From Sabellastarte sp. h YS-2021 (Eukaryota; Annelida; Polychaeta; Sabellida; Sabellidae), in the NCBI GenBank assembly GCA_964017235.1, contig OZ024938.1, forward strand, positions 7,927,454 to 7,991,453: a DNA stretch of 64,000 nucleotides. Reading direction: 5' to 3'. This document shows positions 1 to 11,056 of the stretch, in pieces (positions within the stretch are counted from its first letter, which is position 1; each line of letters starts with the position of its first letter). Both the position numbers and the translations under genes were made by a program. The notes beneath the pieces were generated by a model. The model was not told the DNA's origin and made no database searches. It saw only the letters and a program-made list of their open reading frames with translations.

Positions 1-2
1 AC

Positions 3-2447
3 AAGTTAGATAATTTACAATCTGAAAGCATTGATGGACCATTAACTTATACAGAGATACATATGGCATTAAAACAAATGAAAAATAATAAAACACCAGG
101 CATTGATGGGTTCCCTGCAGAATTTTTTAAAGTCTTTTGGAAACAGCTTGGTATGCTGATCTTAAAAGCATTAAATAATAGATTTGAAAAGGGAACTTTG
201 TCAACATCTTTACGACAATGTTTAATAGTATGCCTTCCAAAGAAAGGAAAACAAAGACAATTTATAAAAAACTGGCGCCCTTTATCAATGCTTTCGGTCT
301 TGTATAAGATAGCTGCAGGTGCTATTGCAAATAGGATTAAACCATATTTGACTAAACTGATAAGTGAAACACAAACTGGCTTTGTATCAGGGAGATATAT
401 TGGGGAGAGTACAAGATTAGTCTATGACATCATGGACTTTACGGAAAGACATGATATCTCAGGACAACTCATGTTAATCGACTTTGAGAAAGCTTTCGAT
501 TCGATTTCTTGGAACTTCATCTACAAAACCCTAAAATTTTTTGGATTCGGAAACAATCTGGTGAGGTGGGTTCAACTATTTAATCAGGACATAACAGCCA
601 GAGTACTCCAATGTGGTTTCATGTCTGATGCAATTAACATAGAACGAGGTTGTAGACAGGGTGAACCCATTTCTCCTTATTTGTATATTCTAGCAGGTCA
701 GGTACAATCTATCTTAACTTCACAATGTGATGAGATAAAAGGAATCAATATAAAAGGACAAGAATTTAAAATTATCCAATGCGCTGATGACACCACTCTA
801 TTCTATGGTTCATGTTCTTCCTTTGACGCTGCACTTAATATATTGGAAATTTTCGGCTCTATTTCTGGTTTAAATGTCAATAAAGATAAAACTAAGTTGG
901 TGTGGATAGGGAAGAAGAAACATTGTAAAGATAAATTGAAGAAAAGTGGGTTCCAGTGGGGCTGTACACAATTCGATCTTTTAGGATTAACCTTTTCAGT
1001 GAACCTTTCCAAAATGATAGATTTAAACTTCAAAGCAAAAATACTTGAAATCAAAGAGCTTATAAAAATATGGAATAAGAGATATCTGACACCATTGGGG
1101 AAAATAACTGTTATCAAAACCTTTTTATTGGCTAAATTGAATCATCTGTTCCTCACTTTACCAAACCCAGGTAAAGCATTCATTGGTGAACTGAATGACC
1201 TTTTTCATAAATTTATCTGGTCTAATAAGCCAGACAAGATAAATAGGAAAACTATAACTCTGAAGAATCGTTCTGGAGGGCTGAATATGATTAATCTGGA
1301 ACTATTTCAAAGGTCCCTCAAAACAAACTGGCTTCGAAAAATAGTCCAAGAAGAAAACACTCCTTGGAGAACATTATTTCAGTGTACAATAAATTTTGAA
1401 ATTGAAAAAATTTGTAGTCTTGGACCTGAATATATCCTATCCTTAAAGCGAAAGACTGGCAATAAATTTTGGTTACATACCTTTGATGCTTGGCATCATG
1501 TTCTGAGTGTCCAAAAAATTGTAACTTCTGAACACTTGCACAGAACACCGTTATGGTATAATAGCAAAATTTCAAGTGAAGTACTATATCTTCCAAGTTG
1601 GTATGCGAAAGCAATCACTATAATTTCTGACTTATTAGATGACACTGGCTCCTTTATGAGCCGTGAACAGCTCCGAATTAAGTATAATTTTGACAATATA
1701 GACTTTCTGTCTTATCTAAGAGTCAAACAGAGTGTCCAGAAATTTCTCAAGGAATGTAAAATAGATGATACTGAAACTCTAGCTCGCCCTTTTATCCCTC
1801 ATCATATTAGTGTAATCTTTAAATCCAAGAAAGGGGCTCGTGACTTTTATGAATCACTACAAGCTGACCAGAAAAATAATCATATTATGAAGCAAAGCTG
1901 GAATAAAGATCTTAATGCATTTATAAATGAAGGACAATGGAATCTTATTTTCAGGGTGTGTTTTAAAACACTGCAAAACAATTCTTTGATATGGTTTCAG
2001 CTAAAAATCCTTTATAGAATCTTGGGCACTAATCAATATTTGCATAAAATAGGGTTGTCAGATAGCCCACTTTGTTCTAGATGTAATACTACATCCGAAA
2101 GTATTTTACATCTATTGTCTCAGTGTAATGAATCAAGGAATTTTTGGATTTCATTGGAAAACCTTATTTATAAAAAGATAAAATTTAGAATTAAATTCAA
2201 TGATTCCAACATAATACATGGCTATCTATCTATAGATCAAAATAATATTCCGTTGAATACATTAATAATTACTGCAAAAAAGTATATATTTGATTCTGTT
2301 ACATCAAAAAGTCGATTGCATATAATGGCTTTCAGGCACAAATTCTCAGATATATACACTGAACAATCATTTGTTTCAAAATTTAGCGAACAAGAGGCAA
2401 AATTTAAGAAAACATGGCAAAAATGGCTTCCTCTGGTTGAAACATAG
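3..2447 (+). CDS. LINE (L1/Tx1-like) ORF2, 3' part: reverse transcriptase and C-terminal zinc-knuckle region
   Basis: The frame is open from the window edge (first codon at 3) to TAG at 2445-2447, so the 5' part with the expected endonuclease lies outside the window. About 814 codons are visible. Non-LTR reverse transcriptase blocks appear in order: KTPGIDGFPAEFF near residue 35, NWRPLSMLSVLYK near 90, TGFVSGRYIGE near 125, DFEKAFDSISW near 160, GCRQGEPISPYLYILA near 218 and the catalytic CADDTTLFYGS near 260. A long C-terminal region follows, with a C-x2-C...H-x4-C cluster (LCSRCN...HLLSQC) near residue 690, as is typical of L1/Tx1-type ORF2 proteins. The enzyme would copy its own mRNA by target-primed reverse transcription. 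No frameshift or stop interrupts the visible part, so the copy is probably young. The clade call rests on motif style only; LINE RT identity is certain. Confidence 0.9.
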   Translation, partial: KLDNLQSESIDGPLTYTEIHMALKQMKNNKTPGIDGFPAEFFKVFWKQLGMLILKALNNRFEKGTLSTSLRQCLIVCLPKKGKQRQFIKNWRPLSMLSVLYKIAAGAIANRIKPYLTKLISETQTGFVSGRYIGESTRLVYDIMDFTERHDISGQLMLIDFEKAFDSISWNFIYKTLKFFGFGNNLVRWVQLFNQDITARVLQCGFMSDAINIERGCRQGEPISPYLYILAGQVQSILTSQCDEIKGINIKGQEFKIIQCADDTTLFYGSCSSFDAALNILEIFGSISGLNVNKDKTKLVWIGKKKHCKDKLKKSGFQWGCTQFDLLGLTFSVNLSKMIDLNFKAKILEIKELIKIWNKRYLTPLGKITVIKTFLLAKLNHLFLTLPNPGKAFIGELNDLFHKFIWSNKPDKINRKTITLKNRSGGLNMINLELFQRSLKTNWLRKIVQEENTPWRTLFQCTINFEIEKICSLGPEYILSLKRKTGNKFWLHTFDAWHHVLSVQKIVTSEHLHRTPLWYNSKISSEVLYLPSWYAKAITIISDLLDDTGSFMSREQLRIKYNFDNIDFLSYLRVKQSVQKFLKECKIDDTETLARPFIPHHISVIFKSKKGARDFYESLQADQKNNHIMKQSWNKDLNAFINEGQWNLIFRVCFKTLQNNSLIWFQLKILYRILGTNQYLHKIGLSDSPLCSRCNTTSESILHLLSQCNESRNFWISLENLIYKKIKFRIKFNDSNIIHGYLSIDQNNIPLNTLIITAKKYIFDSVTSKSRLHIMAFRHKFSDIYTEQSFVSKFSEQEAKFKKTWQKWLPLVET

Positions 2448-2685
2448 TTCCCTCTATCCAAGCATTATCACCAGATACTTTTTCAACACTTTTTCATAAT
2501 GTTAAAAAGTGCAACATGTGAAAACTGAAAGAATGTCATAAGTGCTAGGAGTTTAATGAATTATATCAATTTTTTCATGTATTTAATGTGTAACTTTAAA
2601 TACTTCTGTAAAAATTATTGTTTTTGTATATACACTGTTGTTATGGGAAACAATAAAAAAAAAACAAAAAAAAAAAAACACACTG
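2448..2685 (+). other. LINE 3' UTR and A-rich tail
   Basis: Non-coding sequence follows the ORF2 stop and ends in an A-rich stretch at about 2650-2682 (AATAAA followed by two A runs), which fits the 3' end of the LINE above. No other gene is visible here. Confidence 0.7.
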
Positions 2686-2699
2686 TACAGGTCATATCA

Positions 2700-2890
2700 C
2701 GACGGGTAGTTTTGTGGGCAGAGGAAACCAGTACATACAGTTGGTCAAGCTTCTGTACTGTAAACTGCCGACCATCAGTAAGAAACTACTATCTTTCCCA
2801 CATAGTGTTTGGGGTTTGAACCACTGACATCAGAGGTGGGAGGCTAGTGTGTTACCACTGCATCAACATGGCCCCTCATAGTTATAAAAG
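2700..2890 (-). repeat. tRNA-derived SINE (minus strand)
   Basis: Read on the minus strand from about 2880, the sequence resembles a tRNA 5' half. It has a box-A-like stretch (TGATGCAGTGGTAA) followed by a box-B-like GGTTCAAACCC about 45 bases later, then an unrelated body. The acceptor stem does not close and there is no usable tRNA 3' end, so this is a SINE head and not a tRNA gene. It lies directly beside the LINE tail. Confidence 0.55.
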
Positions 2891-4163
2891 ATTATTGTGC
2901 AAATTCTACAGTGTGTCACCCCAAGTAAAGTACTCATTATTATAATAAGTACTAGAGTACCAGCAAATAAGTATTTAGTACCAGAGTACAGAATTGCTGT
3001 TTGTTCCCAAGTTTAAATTTTTTTATGGTCAAAGATCTGCCAATAGGCCCATTACTATTCTTATTATAAACATTATTCTTTTAAAAGGGCCCTAAAGAGC
3101 CCTCAATAATGCGTGTTACTGCCCATGATGTCCAAGAGACCTGGGTCTCACGGTAAATGGACAAAACCCCATTGGGCATAACCCCACTCAGACCAAACCC
3201 CATCGGGCAAAACCCCACTCAGATGCAACCCCACTCAGATAAATAAGAATGAGGACAAAACCCCACTCTTCATGAAAAAATAAAATATTTATTATGTGCA
3301 GAGTTTTAATTGATACAAATACAAAGTCATGACAAAAATAGACACTGATAGACATTTGTATGAAGAACATAATGCAAAACCACATTATATTTAAGCACTA
3401 ATATTTAAGCACATTATAGTAAGCAAAATACAGGGTTTTGCCCTGGATTCGGGTCTCACAAGACTTCAGTGTCATTTAAGTATGAGATTTCAGTGTAAAA
3501 ATTTTGACTTGGCTAAATGGCTAAATTTTGGGCTTTCATAGATTTCACAAAAAAAGGGGACTTGGCTAAGGCCAGGCTTAGACAGATTTTTTAAATAACC
3601 ACAGTGGTTTTCTCTGTCATGTGTGACCGTTTATATTTACCGAAATATTCTACTGGGGACACAAACTTAGTTTGACACATTCCATATTAGGAATAATGGT
3701 ATTGTTTGCAATATAAAACCTGGTAACCACAACATCTGCTAAACGCTGCTTTAAGTGGTGTTCTGTATATTTGTACCTTATTTGGACAGCCATTTCAAAT
3801 TCAGATTAAAGTGAAAAAATAAATTTTTGTGGCCATATTTAAGTCTTTGGCCACTAAGTTAAAGACCGCACACTTAGCCAGTCTTGAAGACACAAGGCTT
3901 AACTTTAAGTCTATGTCTGGGTTAAGTCCTTTTATGAAACTGCCCCCCTATTGACTAAGTTACAGTAAGTAAGTGAAGATACTACAGTGATAAATCTGTA
4001 TATAGATTAGATTTATTATATCAATTTTGTTGTGTATAATTATGAATGTTAAGTCTTCATGAGACTATATTTTTGTAAAAAAATAACCTGATATTATCAT
4101 TCATTTCTCCCAGGGAGGAGCCTTTCCTGACATGTCTTAACCTGCTTTGTTTGCACATTGCAG
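2891..4163. other. Intron of the host gene; includes a possible foldback MITE
   Basis: No coding sequence. A short reiterated motif (AAACCCCACTCAGA and variants) occupies 3160-3270. At 3529-3948 the two ends are loosely inverted relative to each other (GGGCTTTCATAG... and ...TTTTATGAAACTGCCCCC), which suggests a degenerate foldback element. The segment ends in a pyrimidine-rich tract and CAG acceptor at 4161-4163. Confidence 0.4.
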
Positions 4164-4251
4164 TTTGCATGCATTGAAGGACGAGTCTTACTTACGACAG
4201 ACGATGCAGAAACAGGCAGCACAGCTACACCAGGCTTCTATCAGCTACGCT
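4164..4251 (+). CDS. Host gene, exon a (88 bp), product not recognised
   Basis: The acceptor is ...TTTGCACATTGCAG and the donor is GTAAGT. The exon carries one base completing a split codon, then 29 codons read LHALKDESYLRQTMQKQAAQ and a further nine residues ending SISYA, and it ends in phase 0. The peptide is Gln-rich and amphipathic, helix or coiled-coil-like. The reading frame is chosen because it joins the seven exons downstream (to 31606) without a break: 721 bases give 240 codons including the stop. Earlier exons must lie before the window or in unrecognised sequence. I do not recognise the gene. The visible C-terminal 239 residues are Ser/Thr/Pro-rich, have no hydrophobic segment, and look like an intracellular tail. 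Confidence 0.6.
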
Positions 4252-4918
4252 GTAAGTTAAATGAGTAGGATTTGGATGGAAACTGATAAATCACGAAGTA
4301 ATTTTTATGTCAGCTGACTTGTCAGTCAGCTGACATTATGTCATCACTCTGCGGCGTGGGCGTCCGCGTCCGCGTGAAAAACTTCTTCTCCAAAACTACA
4401 AGGCCTAGAGACATGCTGTTTTTTTTAAAAGATACCTTATCTATCGAGGATGAAAAATTGTTCAAGGCATGCAAATCTGTCTGTTCGTCTGTTTGCTAGA
4501 GACATTACAAGGGGGGTACCCCCACCAAAAGTGTGAAAATTTCAACTTTTTATCACAATTTTCTCAGTGACTATTGCAGGGATTTCTCTCATATCTTGCA
4601 TATATGGACTAGGCCAGAGGTAGATTCTCTTGTGTGAGTATGAGACCTGGATCTGTCTTACTTTTTTTTTAATAAATTTTTTTAATAATTTTTAATGCAT
4701 TAAAATTCATGAAATCATGCACTAAATCACTTATAACTTCAAAAGTGTTGCATTTACAGCATTTTGTGAAAATATGTTGTTCAGCTACTTTTTTCATAGC
4801 TACAATATGGTGAGTAAGTTGGGTGTCTGTCTCAATAGCTAAGTGAGTAATAGCTACTTTTGGGCTTTTCAGTAACTTCCATTATGAGTAAAATCACTTG
4901 TAACTTAAAAACTATTGC
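4252..4918. repeat. Intron with the start of a repeat block and the left arm of a ~156-bp tandem array
   Basis: A palindromic GTCAGCTGAC motif occurs twice at about 4313-4336, then a GC-rich CGTCCGCGTCCGCGTG stretch. From about 4720 the sequence matches the ~156-bp repeat units found at 11057-12440 (CACTTATAACTT, CAGCTACTTTT, AATAGCTACTTTTGG). The array is cut at 4918 by the DIRS element E3. Confidence 0.65.
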
Positions 4919-4935
4919 TTTTATTACGCTACAAT

Positions 4936-5080
4936 AGCTTACCATGTGGGACTTAATGCTGTTCTCGGGTTGCCACACCCGGGGCCAACGTCTTAGAAAA
5001 AAAGACAGTTCTTGTTAGCCACCGGATACACTGCTAGTTGTCGTCACGTGATAACCTCTGACCTCTCGCCCTACTTTCTC
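4936..5080 (+). repeat. E3 left inverted terminal repeat (145 bp)
   Basis: Base-by-base reading shows this is the exact reverse complement of 10870-11014. It begins AGCTTACCATGTGGGAC and ends CCCTACTTTCTC. No mismatch was seen over 145 bases. Confidence 0.92.
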
Positions 5081-5299
5081 GTTGGCCACGCGAATTAACA
5101 ATGCTTTATTTTACAAGGAATATTATTTCATTTTTACAAGGATATACTTGTCGTTGGATCTGGAAACTACACCAGTTTCCTTATTTTATTGCATAGAATC
5201 ACAATTCGATGTCTTTTCATAGTTCAGATAAGTATCTTTACCTTATTTTACAACTGAAGTCCACTTCCGGGTTCTCGTTGTAAATCACAGCGACTCGTT

Positions 5300-5830
5300 T
5301 ATGTGGTTTCTATACAGGATATATATATATATATATATATGCCTGTCAATAAAATAAAATAAAATATTTAACCCCTATCTGCTTCATTATTGGACCTTTT
5401 TAGGGTTTATATATATATAAATGTAACACAAACGAGTCCTGGTCGAGTCAAATCATCGGAAACAACTTCCGTTTTTTTGTCGAGACAGCAATTCTTGCAA
5501 TATGCACGTCTCGTCTAAGTAGTTTATATACAGGAATATATGCCTGTTGAAATCAAATCAAATAAATTTTGCAAGGGTTTATCCCCGTTCTGCGATTCTA
5601 TTGGTCCATTTTAAGGGTTAAAATATGATATAAAGCACGATTCTAACTGGGGGAATCCTCGGGGAAACCCCTGTGATGACGTCACGTCTAGACCGCATGT
5701 GCTGAGAGACGCGGGTTTCTTACAGTACGTTTATAAATATAAATAAAATAAAATTAAATAATAGGGTATAATATTAATATTTTATCCCTTCTTTCCTGTA
5801 TTATTGACCATTTATAAGGTTAATACTTAA
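5300..5830 (+). repeat. Three degenerate ~215-bp repeats in the place where E3 should carry gag
   Basis: Three related blocks start near 5310, 5525 and 5735. Each has an AT-rich part (ATAAAATAAAATAAAATA or similar), then a phrase resembling TATCCCC...CTGCTTCATTATTGGACC and TTTAAGGGTT. Between them are divergent GC-richer spacers with GTCGAGTC and CGTCTCGTCT. No gag frame or Cys motif is visible from 5081 to about 7270. Either a nested element or internal expansion has replaced gag. Confidence 0.5.
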
Positions 5831-7279
5831 ATAAACAGGAATAGAATTCTTCATTAATCGTCTAGACATTACGTGTCTCTTTAGACTATAAGGTAACCTT
5901 GGTTACCCATTATTTTAATTATATTTTAATTCATCCAGTTTTAAATTATAATTACTTGTTTTTTAGATTCTATGTTATTTTATAAAATTCTGTGTAATTT
6001 CTGCTTTCATTATCTCACAACTAGCCCTACCTGCAGTGAGGCAGGTGGGACAGGTGACCTTGTGTCACAGTTGATTTACTTACGTAAATCTAGTTGTGTA
6101 GTTCCTTCAAAGAAGGAAAGGCAAAGCTCCCTTGGAAGCTTACCTTAAGGAAAGCTTACATAGAAATTATAATATCCAACTTCTTTCTCCAGGGTGGATC
6201 AGATCCCTGCTTTAATTCAGATCTTAGTTCATCCGAGATTTTAATGCATCCGAGAATCGGATGCAGTAATCGCAACTTCTATTCACCCAAGTATGATTTG
6301 ATACTCGGTTTTCATTGCACCTCTCGGATCATCTGAAATCTAATGCTTGGTGGATTGTATGTAGATCTGATCCTCGGATGATCGGATCATCTACTCTGAT
6401 GTTCGGATGTTGATTCCAGATCAGAACACTAACAATCCTTACACAAAAAAAAAAAAAAAAAAAAATAAAACTTGGACTAATAGTTCACCAGCCTGGCAGT
6501 AAATATCACCTATTGGAGGCTTGGGTCCAAGTCCTCAAGCCCAAGAGGCCTGCTAAACAAGGTCCTTCATTCAGTCTTGGCTCTATTTTAGGGAAGTAGG
6601 TTGCCTGACTTCACCCTAACCAATTTTTGAGGACATTGAAACTTAGGCAGTTTTTTGAACCTCCCTGCCCCCAGGGAATTATGCCTAGATCCTCCACAGT
6701 CTGGACTCTGAATGATTTACTAGGCCAACAGGAACTTGGGCAGTTTAATTTCCCTTAAAATGGAACAAGTTTTCAAATTTGTATCTCCTTAGGGGCCTCC
6801 TTGGGTAAGCCCCTCCTCCCCTTCTGGTCAGCAAGAGTTGAGCTTCAAGCTGCTCTTCACTAGGTTTTTTTTTTCTGAATACAACCTGGTTATATATATA
6901 TATGTTAAGACAGTAGCAAGGCTACTACCAGACAGGTCAAACTCAATTCCATGGTGCATATAAGTAGTCAGAAGGGGTATGGTGAATTCAGGTGAGATAC
7001 TGGATCTTTAGATCTTAAAGTTCCCCATTCACAACTACTTTAGGAGGGACAGGAGTCCCTCATCAAGGCACCTGTAATAACACTTAGGGTTTAGGCCCTG
7101 TTAATCAACCCTTTCCAATTCCCCACATCTAGAGGCTCCTACAGGAACCACCCCAATGGGGGTCATTCCATCCCTAGCAGTATCCATCGTTTTCCCCAGG
7201 TAGGGGGAAATCGAGTAGCCGAGGCTCCAAGGTCTTTTGACCCACTCCAGGGGACGAGGGCATAAAACCCTTCCCCCCA
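5831..7279. other. E3 interior without recognisable coding
   Basis: No Gag-like Cys motif or long frame is present. 6180-6420 is reiterated with GGATC/CATCCGAGA-like words and 6446-6466 is an A run. 6480-7270 is less AT-rich and may be strongly decayed gag or 5' pol sequence, but I cannot align it by eye with the Gag regions of E1 or E2. Confidence 0.35.
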
Positions 7280-9040
7280 ATGACTCCTCCAGCCTCACTC
7301 AGTCCACCAGTAGGAGTTCTCCGTTCTTTCAGATTAGACTGGCAAACAAATCCTGTCATTCTTTTTAATCCAAGTCCAGTCAGACTCCTGACCCGGTCAG
7401 AATACAAGGCCCTTCAAAGACCAAGTCCTGGCCTCTGTATCCAGTCTCTTATGTCAAAGAACGCAATAGAAAGGGTGGAAAATGTAAAATCTCTCGGGTT
7501 TTACAGTCGCCTGTTCCTAGTACCAAGCCTCACCTAAGGTGGAGGCCAGTCATAGACCTAAACAGGCTCAACACTTTTCTACACGTAGAAAAGTTCAAAA
7601 TGGAAACTCCAGAGTTCATCAGGACCTCCCTGTTTCCAGGGGAGTGGGTATCGTCGATAGATCTATCGGACACTTACCTACACATCCCCATCCATCCGAA
7701 CTCAAGGAAATACCTAAGGTTTTGCTACAAGTCACAGGTGTTCCAATTCACCTCCCTCCCATTTGGACTAGTCACAGCCCCCCAGGTCTTTACAATGATC
7801 GTAAAGGAAGTGAAACTAATGGCCCTCTCAAGAGGACTCAGAATTCACCAATACCTGGACGACTGGCTGATCAGGTCCCAGTCTCGGGAGGAAGCCCAAG
7901 TGAACACATAGGCAGTGGTAGACCTAACTCAGTCCTTGGGGTGGATAATAAATCAGGAAAAATCAGAACTGAAACCTACTCAGGTGTTTTTCGTTCATGG
8001 GCTACGAATACCACCTAGATTCAGCCCTTGTAAAACCCACTCAAGAGAGATGGCTCAAACTTCAGGATTTGATCCTACTACTCGAGTCAAAACGTGTTTT
8101 GACTGCAAGATGTTTGATGTCTCTAATTGGGTTGCTAGTCTCAACGGAGAAATGGTCCCGGAGGGACGCCTTCACAGGAGGCCCTTTCATTTTCATCTCA
8201 AGGAGCACTGGAGATATCCTCAGTCGCTGGACAACCTCCTTCCTTGGACAGAAGCCATTGCAGCCCACCTAGATTGGTGGCAAAATCCCTCAAACGTGAT
8301 GAAAGGTGCAGACCTTCATCCCAAACACCACAGTATCCAACTCTTTACCGACGCCTCACACGAAGGTTGGGGCGCTCACTTAGACCAAAAATTCCACAAA
8401 GGGTCTGTGGTCAGATCGGGAAAAAAGGCTACACATATATGTCCTAGAATTGAAGGCGGTCTCCCTGGCCCTTCGAGACTTCAAGGGCCAGTGCCAGAAT
8501 CAAACAGTGTTAGTTGCGATGTACAACTCAACAGTGGTAGCCTACATCAACAACAAGGAGGAACACACTCAGTAGAGATGTGCGCTCTCCTGTGGAAGAT
8601 CACAACCTGGGGCCATCACTACCTCATAACATTGAAAGCCAGGCACGTTCTAGGGTGCCTGAATGTGATGGCCGACCTACTGTCCAGGTCCAACCAAGTG
8701 CAGTCAACAGAATGGTCTCTTCACCCCCAGGTGTTCAAACAGATCTGCCAGAAGTGGTTCACACCTCATGTAGACTTATTTGCCACTCACCTGAACCACA
8801 AGCTCCCACTGTACGTGTCTCCTATCCCAGACCCAAGGGCCTGGGACATAGATGCTCTAAACATAAACTAGACCAACCTCACGGCCTAGGCGTACCCTCC
8901 TACGGCTCCTTCACAAGGTGATCCAAAAGATCAGGCAATGTTATTGTCTGATCATCGTAATAGCCCCAGGCTGGCCAGGGATGCCCTGGTTTTGGGACCT
9001 AGTGCAGCTCTCAACAGAGATCCCACTACAACTCCCAGTG
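7280..9040 (+). pseudogene. E3 pol pseudogene: RT, RNase H and methyltransferase-like remnants
   Basis: RT fragments occur in changing frames. An N-terminal block with LGFYSRLFLVP lies at about 7490-7535. The RT core with SSIDLSDTYLHIPIH, LPFGLVTAPQVFT and YLDDW is at 7600-7911 and ends in a stop. A block with LIGLLVSTEKW lies near 8120. RNase H with LFTDASHEGWGAH is near 8340 and ARHVLGCLNVMADLLSR near 8640. The methyltransferase-like tail has VDLFATHLNHKLP near 8770 and IAPGWPGMPWFWDLV near 8960. At least four frame changes or stops are needed to connect these, so no functional polyprotein can be made. The order matches the pol frames of E1 and E2. Confidence 0.85.
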
Positions 9041-9099
9041 TCAACGACCCTACTCAAACAGTCCCACAACTATGTGTTCCACAACAATCCACAACAGCT

Positions 9100-10170
9100 G
9101 AACCTCCACGCCTGGTGTCTAGGAGTGGACAACTCCAAAAACAAGGCTTCTCTGTGGAGGTGGCAGAGAGAATTGCTGCCCCTCAGCGGTCATCAACAAG
9201 GACCATCTACAGGTCAAAATGGGCCCTATTTGAAAAATGGTGCAGAGAAAATTCGGTGGTTTTCTCCACTCCATCTGTGAAACAAATCTCAGATTTTTTC
9301 ATGTACCTGTACCAAGACTTAAACAGGCGCCCCTCGACCATTGATGGTTACAGGACTGCAATCGTTGACACTTTGGGCCCAACGGCCCAACACATTGCAC
9401 ACAATGCAGACCTTCATAGGTTACTCTCCAGTTTTCACAGGGATCGTCCTAAGAGTTCCAGAAATTTACCCAAGTGGAACCTTTCTGTTGTCCTTAACGA
9501 GCTCACTAAAGCACCATTTGAGCCCATGAAAGACACAGACCTCAAACATCTTACTCTAAAACTGCTTTCTTGCTAGCTTTGGCCTCCGGCAATCGCCGCA
9601 GTGAAATCCATGCCTGGGTCGCAAACAAGTATCTAATCTAGGCCAATGGGAAAAGGTTGCCTTGTTCCCCTCTTCTGATTTCATAGCCAAAAACCAACTA
9701 GCAAGAGAAGGTTCTCAAAGTGTATCTCCGGTGACTATTCCTGCTTTGACTACCATTGTAGATAGACAATTTAAGGAAGACAGGACCCTGTGTCCCGTGC
9801 GGGCCCTGAGGTTTTATTTGGACCGAACAAAGACCTGAGAGGGTCTCGTTCTCTCCTTTTCATCTCCTTTACGAAAGGACATACCTCAGACATCAGAGCC
9901 CCTACTCTCTCTTCATGGTTGAAACAAACCATCCTACTTTGTTACAAACAAGCAGATCAACAAGCCTTGGACTTGGTCCAAGTCAAAGCGCATGACATCC
10001 GGGCCTTCGCAGCCTCTAAGGCCTTTTACGGTGGGGTATCGGTGGACCAATCATGCAAGCCTGTCACTGGAAAGCTCACAACACATTTACAAATTTTTAC
10101 CTAAAAGACCTTACTTGGTCGGACACCGACAACAATATGTATCTGGGACCCGTAGTGGCGGCACAACAAG
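9100..10170 (+). pseudogene. E3 tyrosine recombinase pseudogene
   Basis: The N-terminal core-binding region (STRTIYRSKWALFEKWC, DGYRTAIVD, FHRDRPKSS) is readable to a stop near 9576. After a frame change the catalytic domain follows with all signature residues still visible: SGNRRSEIHAWV (Arg), KAHDIRAFAASKAF (His-x2-Arg) and HWKAHNTFTNFYLKD (Tyr). Further frame breaks occur around 9640, 9840 and 10050. The region is clearly homologous to the YR of E1 and E2 but cannot be expressed as one protein. Confidence 0.85.
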
Positions 10171-10215
10171 TCCTAGATCCTTCCCCTCAGACCAGTTGTC
10201 CTCGGAAAGAAAAAA

Positions 10216-10234
10216 GGGGGGGGGGGGGGGGGGG
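10216..10234 (+). repeat. G-run (19 G) after the E3 recombinase region
   Basis: A pure run of 19 G follows an A-rich stretch just after the recombinase C-terminal remnant. E1 and E2 each have a 12-G run in the equivalent place. Confidence 0.8.
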
Positions 10235-10702
10235 CACATCCGCTACAACCAAGTCTTCAGGAGTCTCTCCCAGGATCTAGGTATTCCTTTACCTTCAAGA
10301 TGTTACGGGTAAGGTCATTTTTGTTTTTCAGTTATCAAGTAACTTCTATTAAGGACTTATTTAGTTGTCATTAATCTCATATTCAGGTTGTAAAAAATTT
10401 ATGAGATGTCCAACCATGGGTTGGTCAGTCACTAGTGAAGGGCCCTCAGGGACCCTTAGACCTCGAAGTGAGCACTGCTGCACTTCCGTCCTACAATCAA
10501 ACATCTAGACAGTTTCAGCACTGTCTCTCATTTTATTTAGGTTTTTGGCTCATTACAGGCCCGGTCTTCGGGATCGGGGCACTGTAAATGGGACTCAGAC
10601 TGGTATTTCTGGCACTATTCTATACATATTAATTCAAAATCTTAGAAAAAATGACATACCTTCCAGTCTCAGCTGTAATCCCGCCACCGGGCGGTTGAAT
10701 TC

Positions 10703-10806
10703 AGCATTAAGTCCCACATGGTAAGCTATTGTAGCGTAATAAAATTGTAAATTTTAATTACTTAAATGTAGCTTTTATAAGCTACAAGCTTACCATGTGG
10801 GACTTA
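10703..10806 (+). repeat. E3 internal complementary region
   Basis: The first half is the reverse complement of the E3 left terminus (GGTAAGCTATTGTAGCGTAA...). The second half is the reverse complement of the right terminus (TTGTAAATTTTAATTACTT...). It therefore equals the inverted joined ends, the DIRS signature thought to template circle formation. Confidence 0.88.
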
Positions 10807-10869
10807 GAAGAGTCCCACCCTGCCTCCCCGCTGTTTACAGCTGAGGGGTAGGTTTTAGAAAATTTCAAT

Positions 10870-11014
10870 GAGAAAGTAGGGCGAGAGGTCAGAGGTTATC
10901 ACGTGACGACAACTAGCAGTGTATCCGGTGGCTAACAAGAACTGTCTTTTTTTCTAAGACGTTGGCCCCGGGTGTGGCAACCCGAGAACAGCATTAAGTC
11001 CCACATGGTAAGCT
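10870..11014 (-). repeat. E3 right inverted terminal repeat (145 bp)
   Basis: Exact reverse complement of 4936-5080, see that entry. The unique right end (GTAGCTTATAAAAGCTACA...) runs on to 11056. Confidence 0.92.
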
Positions 11015-11056
11015 TGTAGCTTATAAAAGCTACATTTAAGTAATTAAAATTTACAA

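Larger units (their letters stand above)
4919..11056 (+). mobile_element. E3: full-length-size, coding-dead DIRS-type retrotransposon
   Basis: 6138 bp, bounded by the left end TTTTATTACGCTACAATAGC and the right end ...TAATTAAAATTTACAA. Both ends are mirrored in the internal complementary region at 10703-10806. It carries inverted terminal repeats (4936-5080 and 10870-11014), a broken RT/RNase H/methyltransferase-like region and a broken tyrosine recombinase. It sits in an intron, inside a tandem array. Joining the flanks (ACTATTGC with ATTTAGAG) restores the array consensus, so there is no target-site duplication, as expected for YR-mediated integration. Confidence 0.88.

Noticed and set aside
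803..1614. Minus-strand open frames inside the LINE ORF2
   Set aside because: Antisense shadows of the reverse transcriptase coding sequence with no motif of their own.
7539..8018. A 159-codon open frame in E3
   Set aside because: It is an alternate-frame shadow of the decayed RT region; the RT motifs lie in the other frames.
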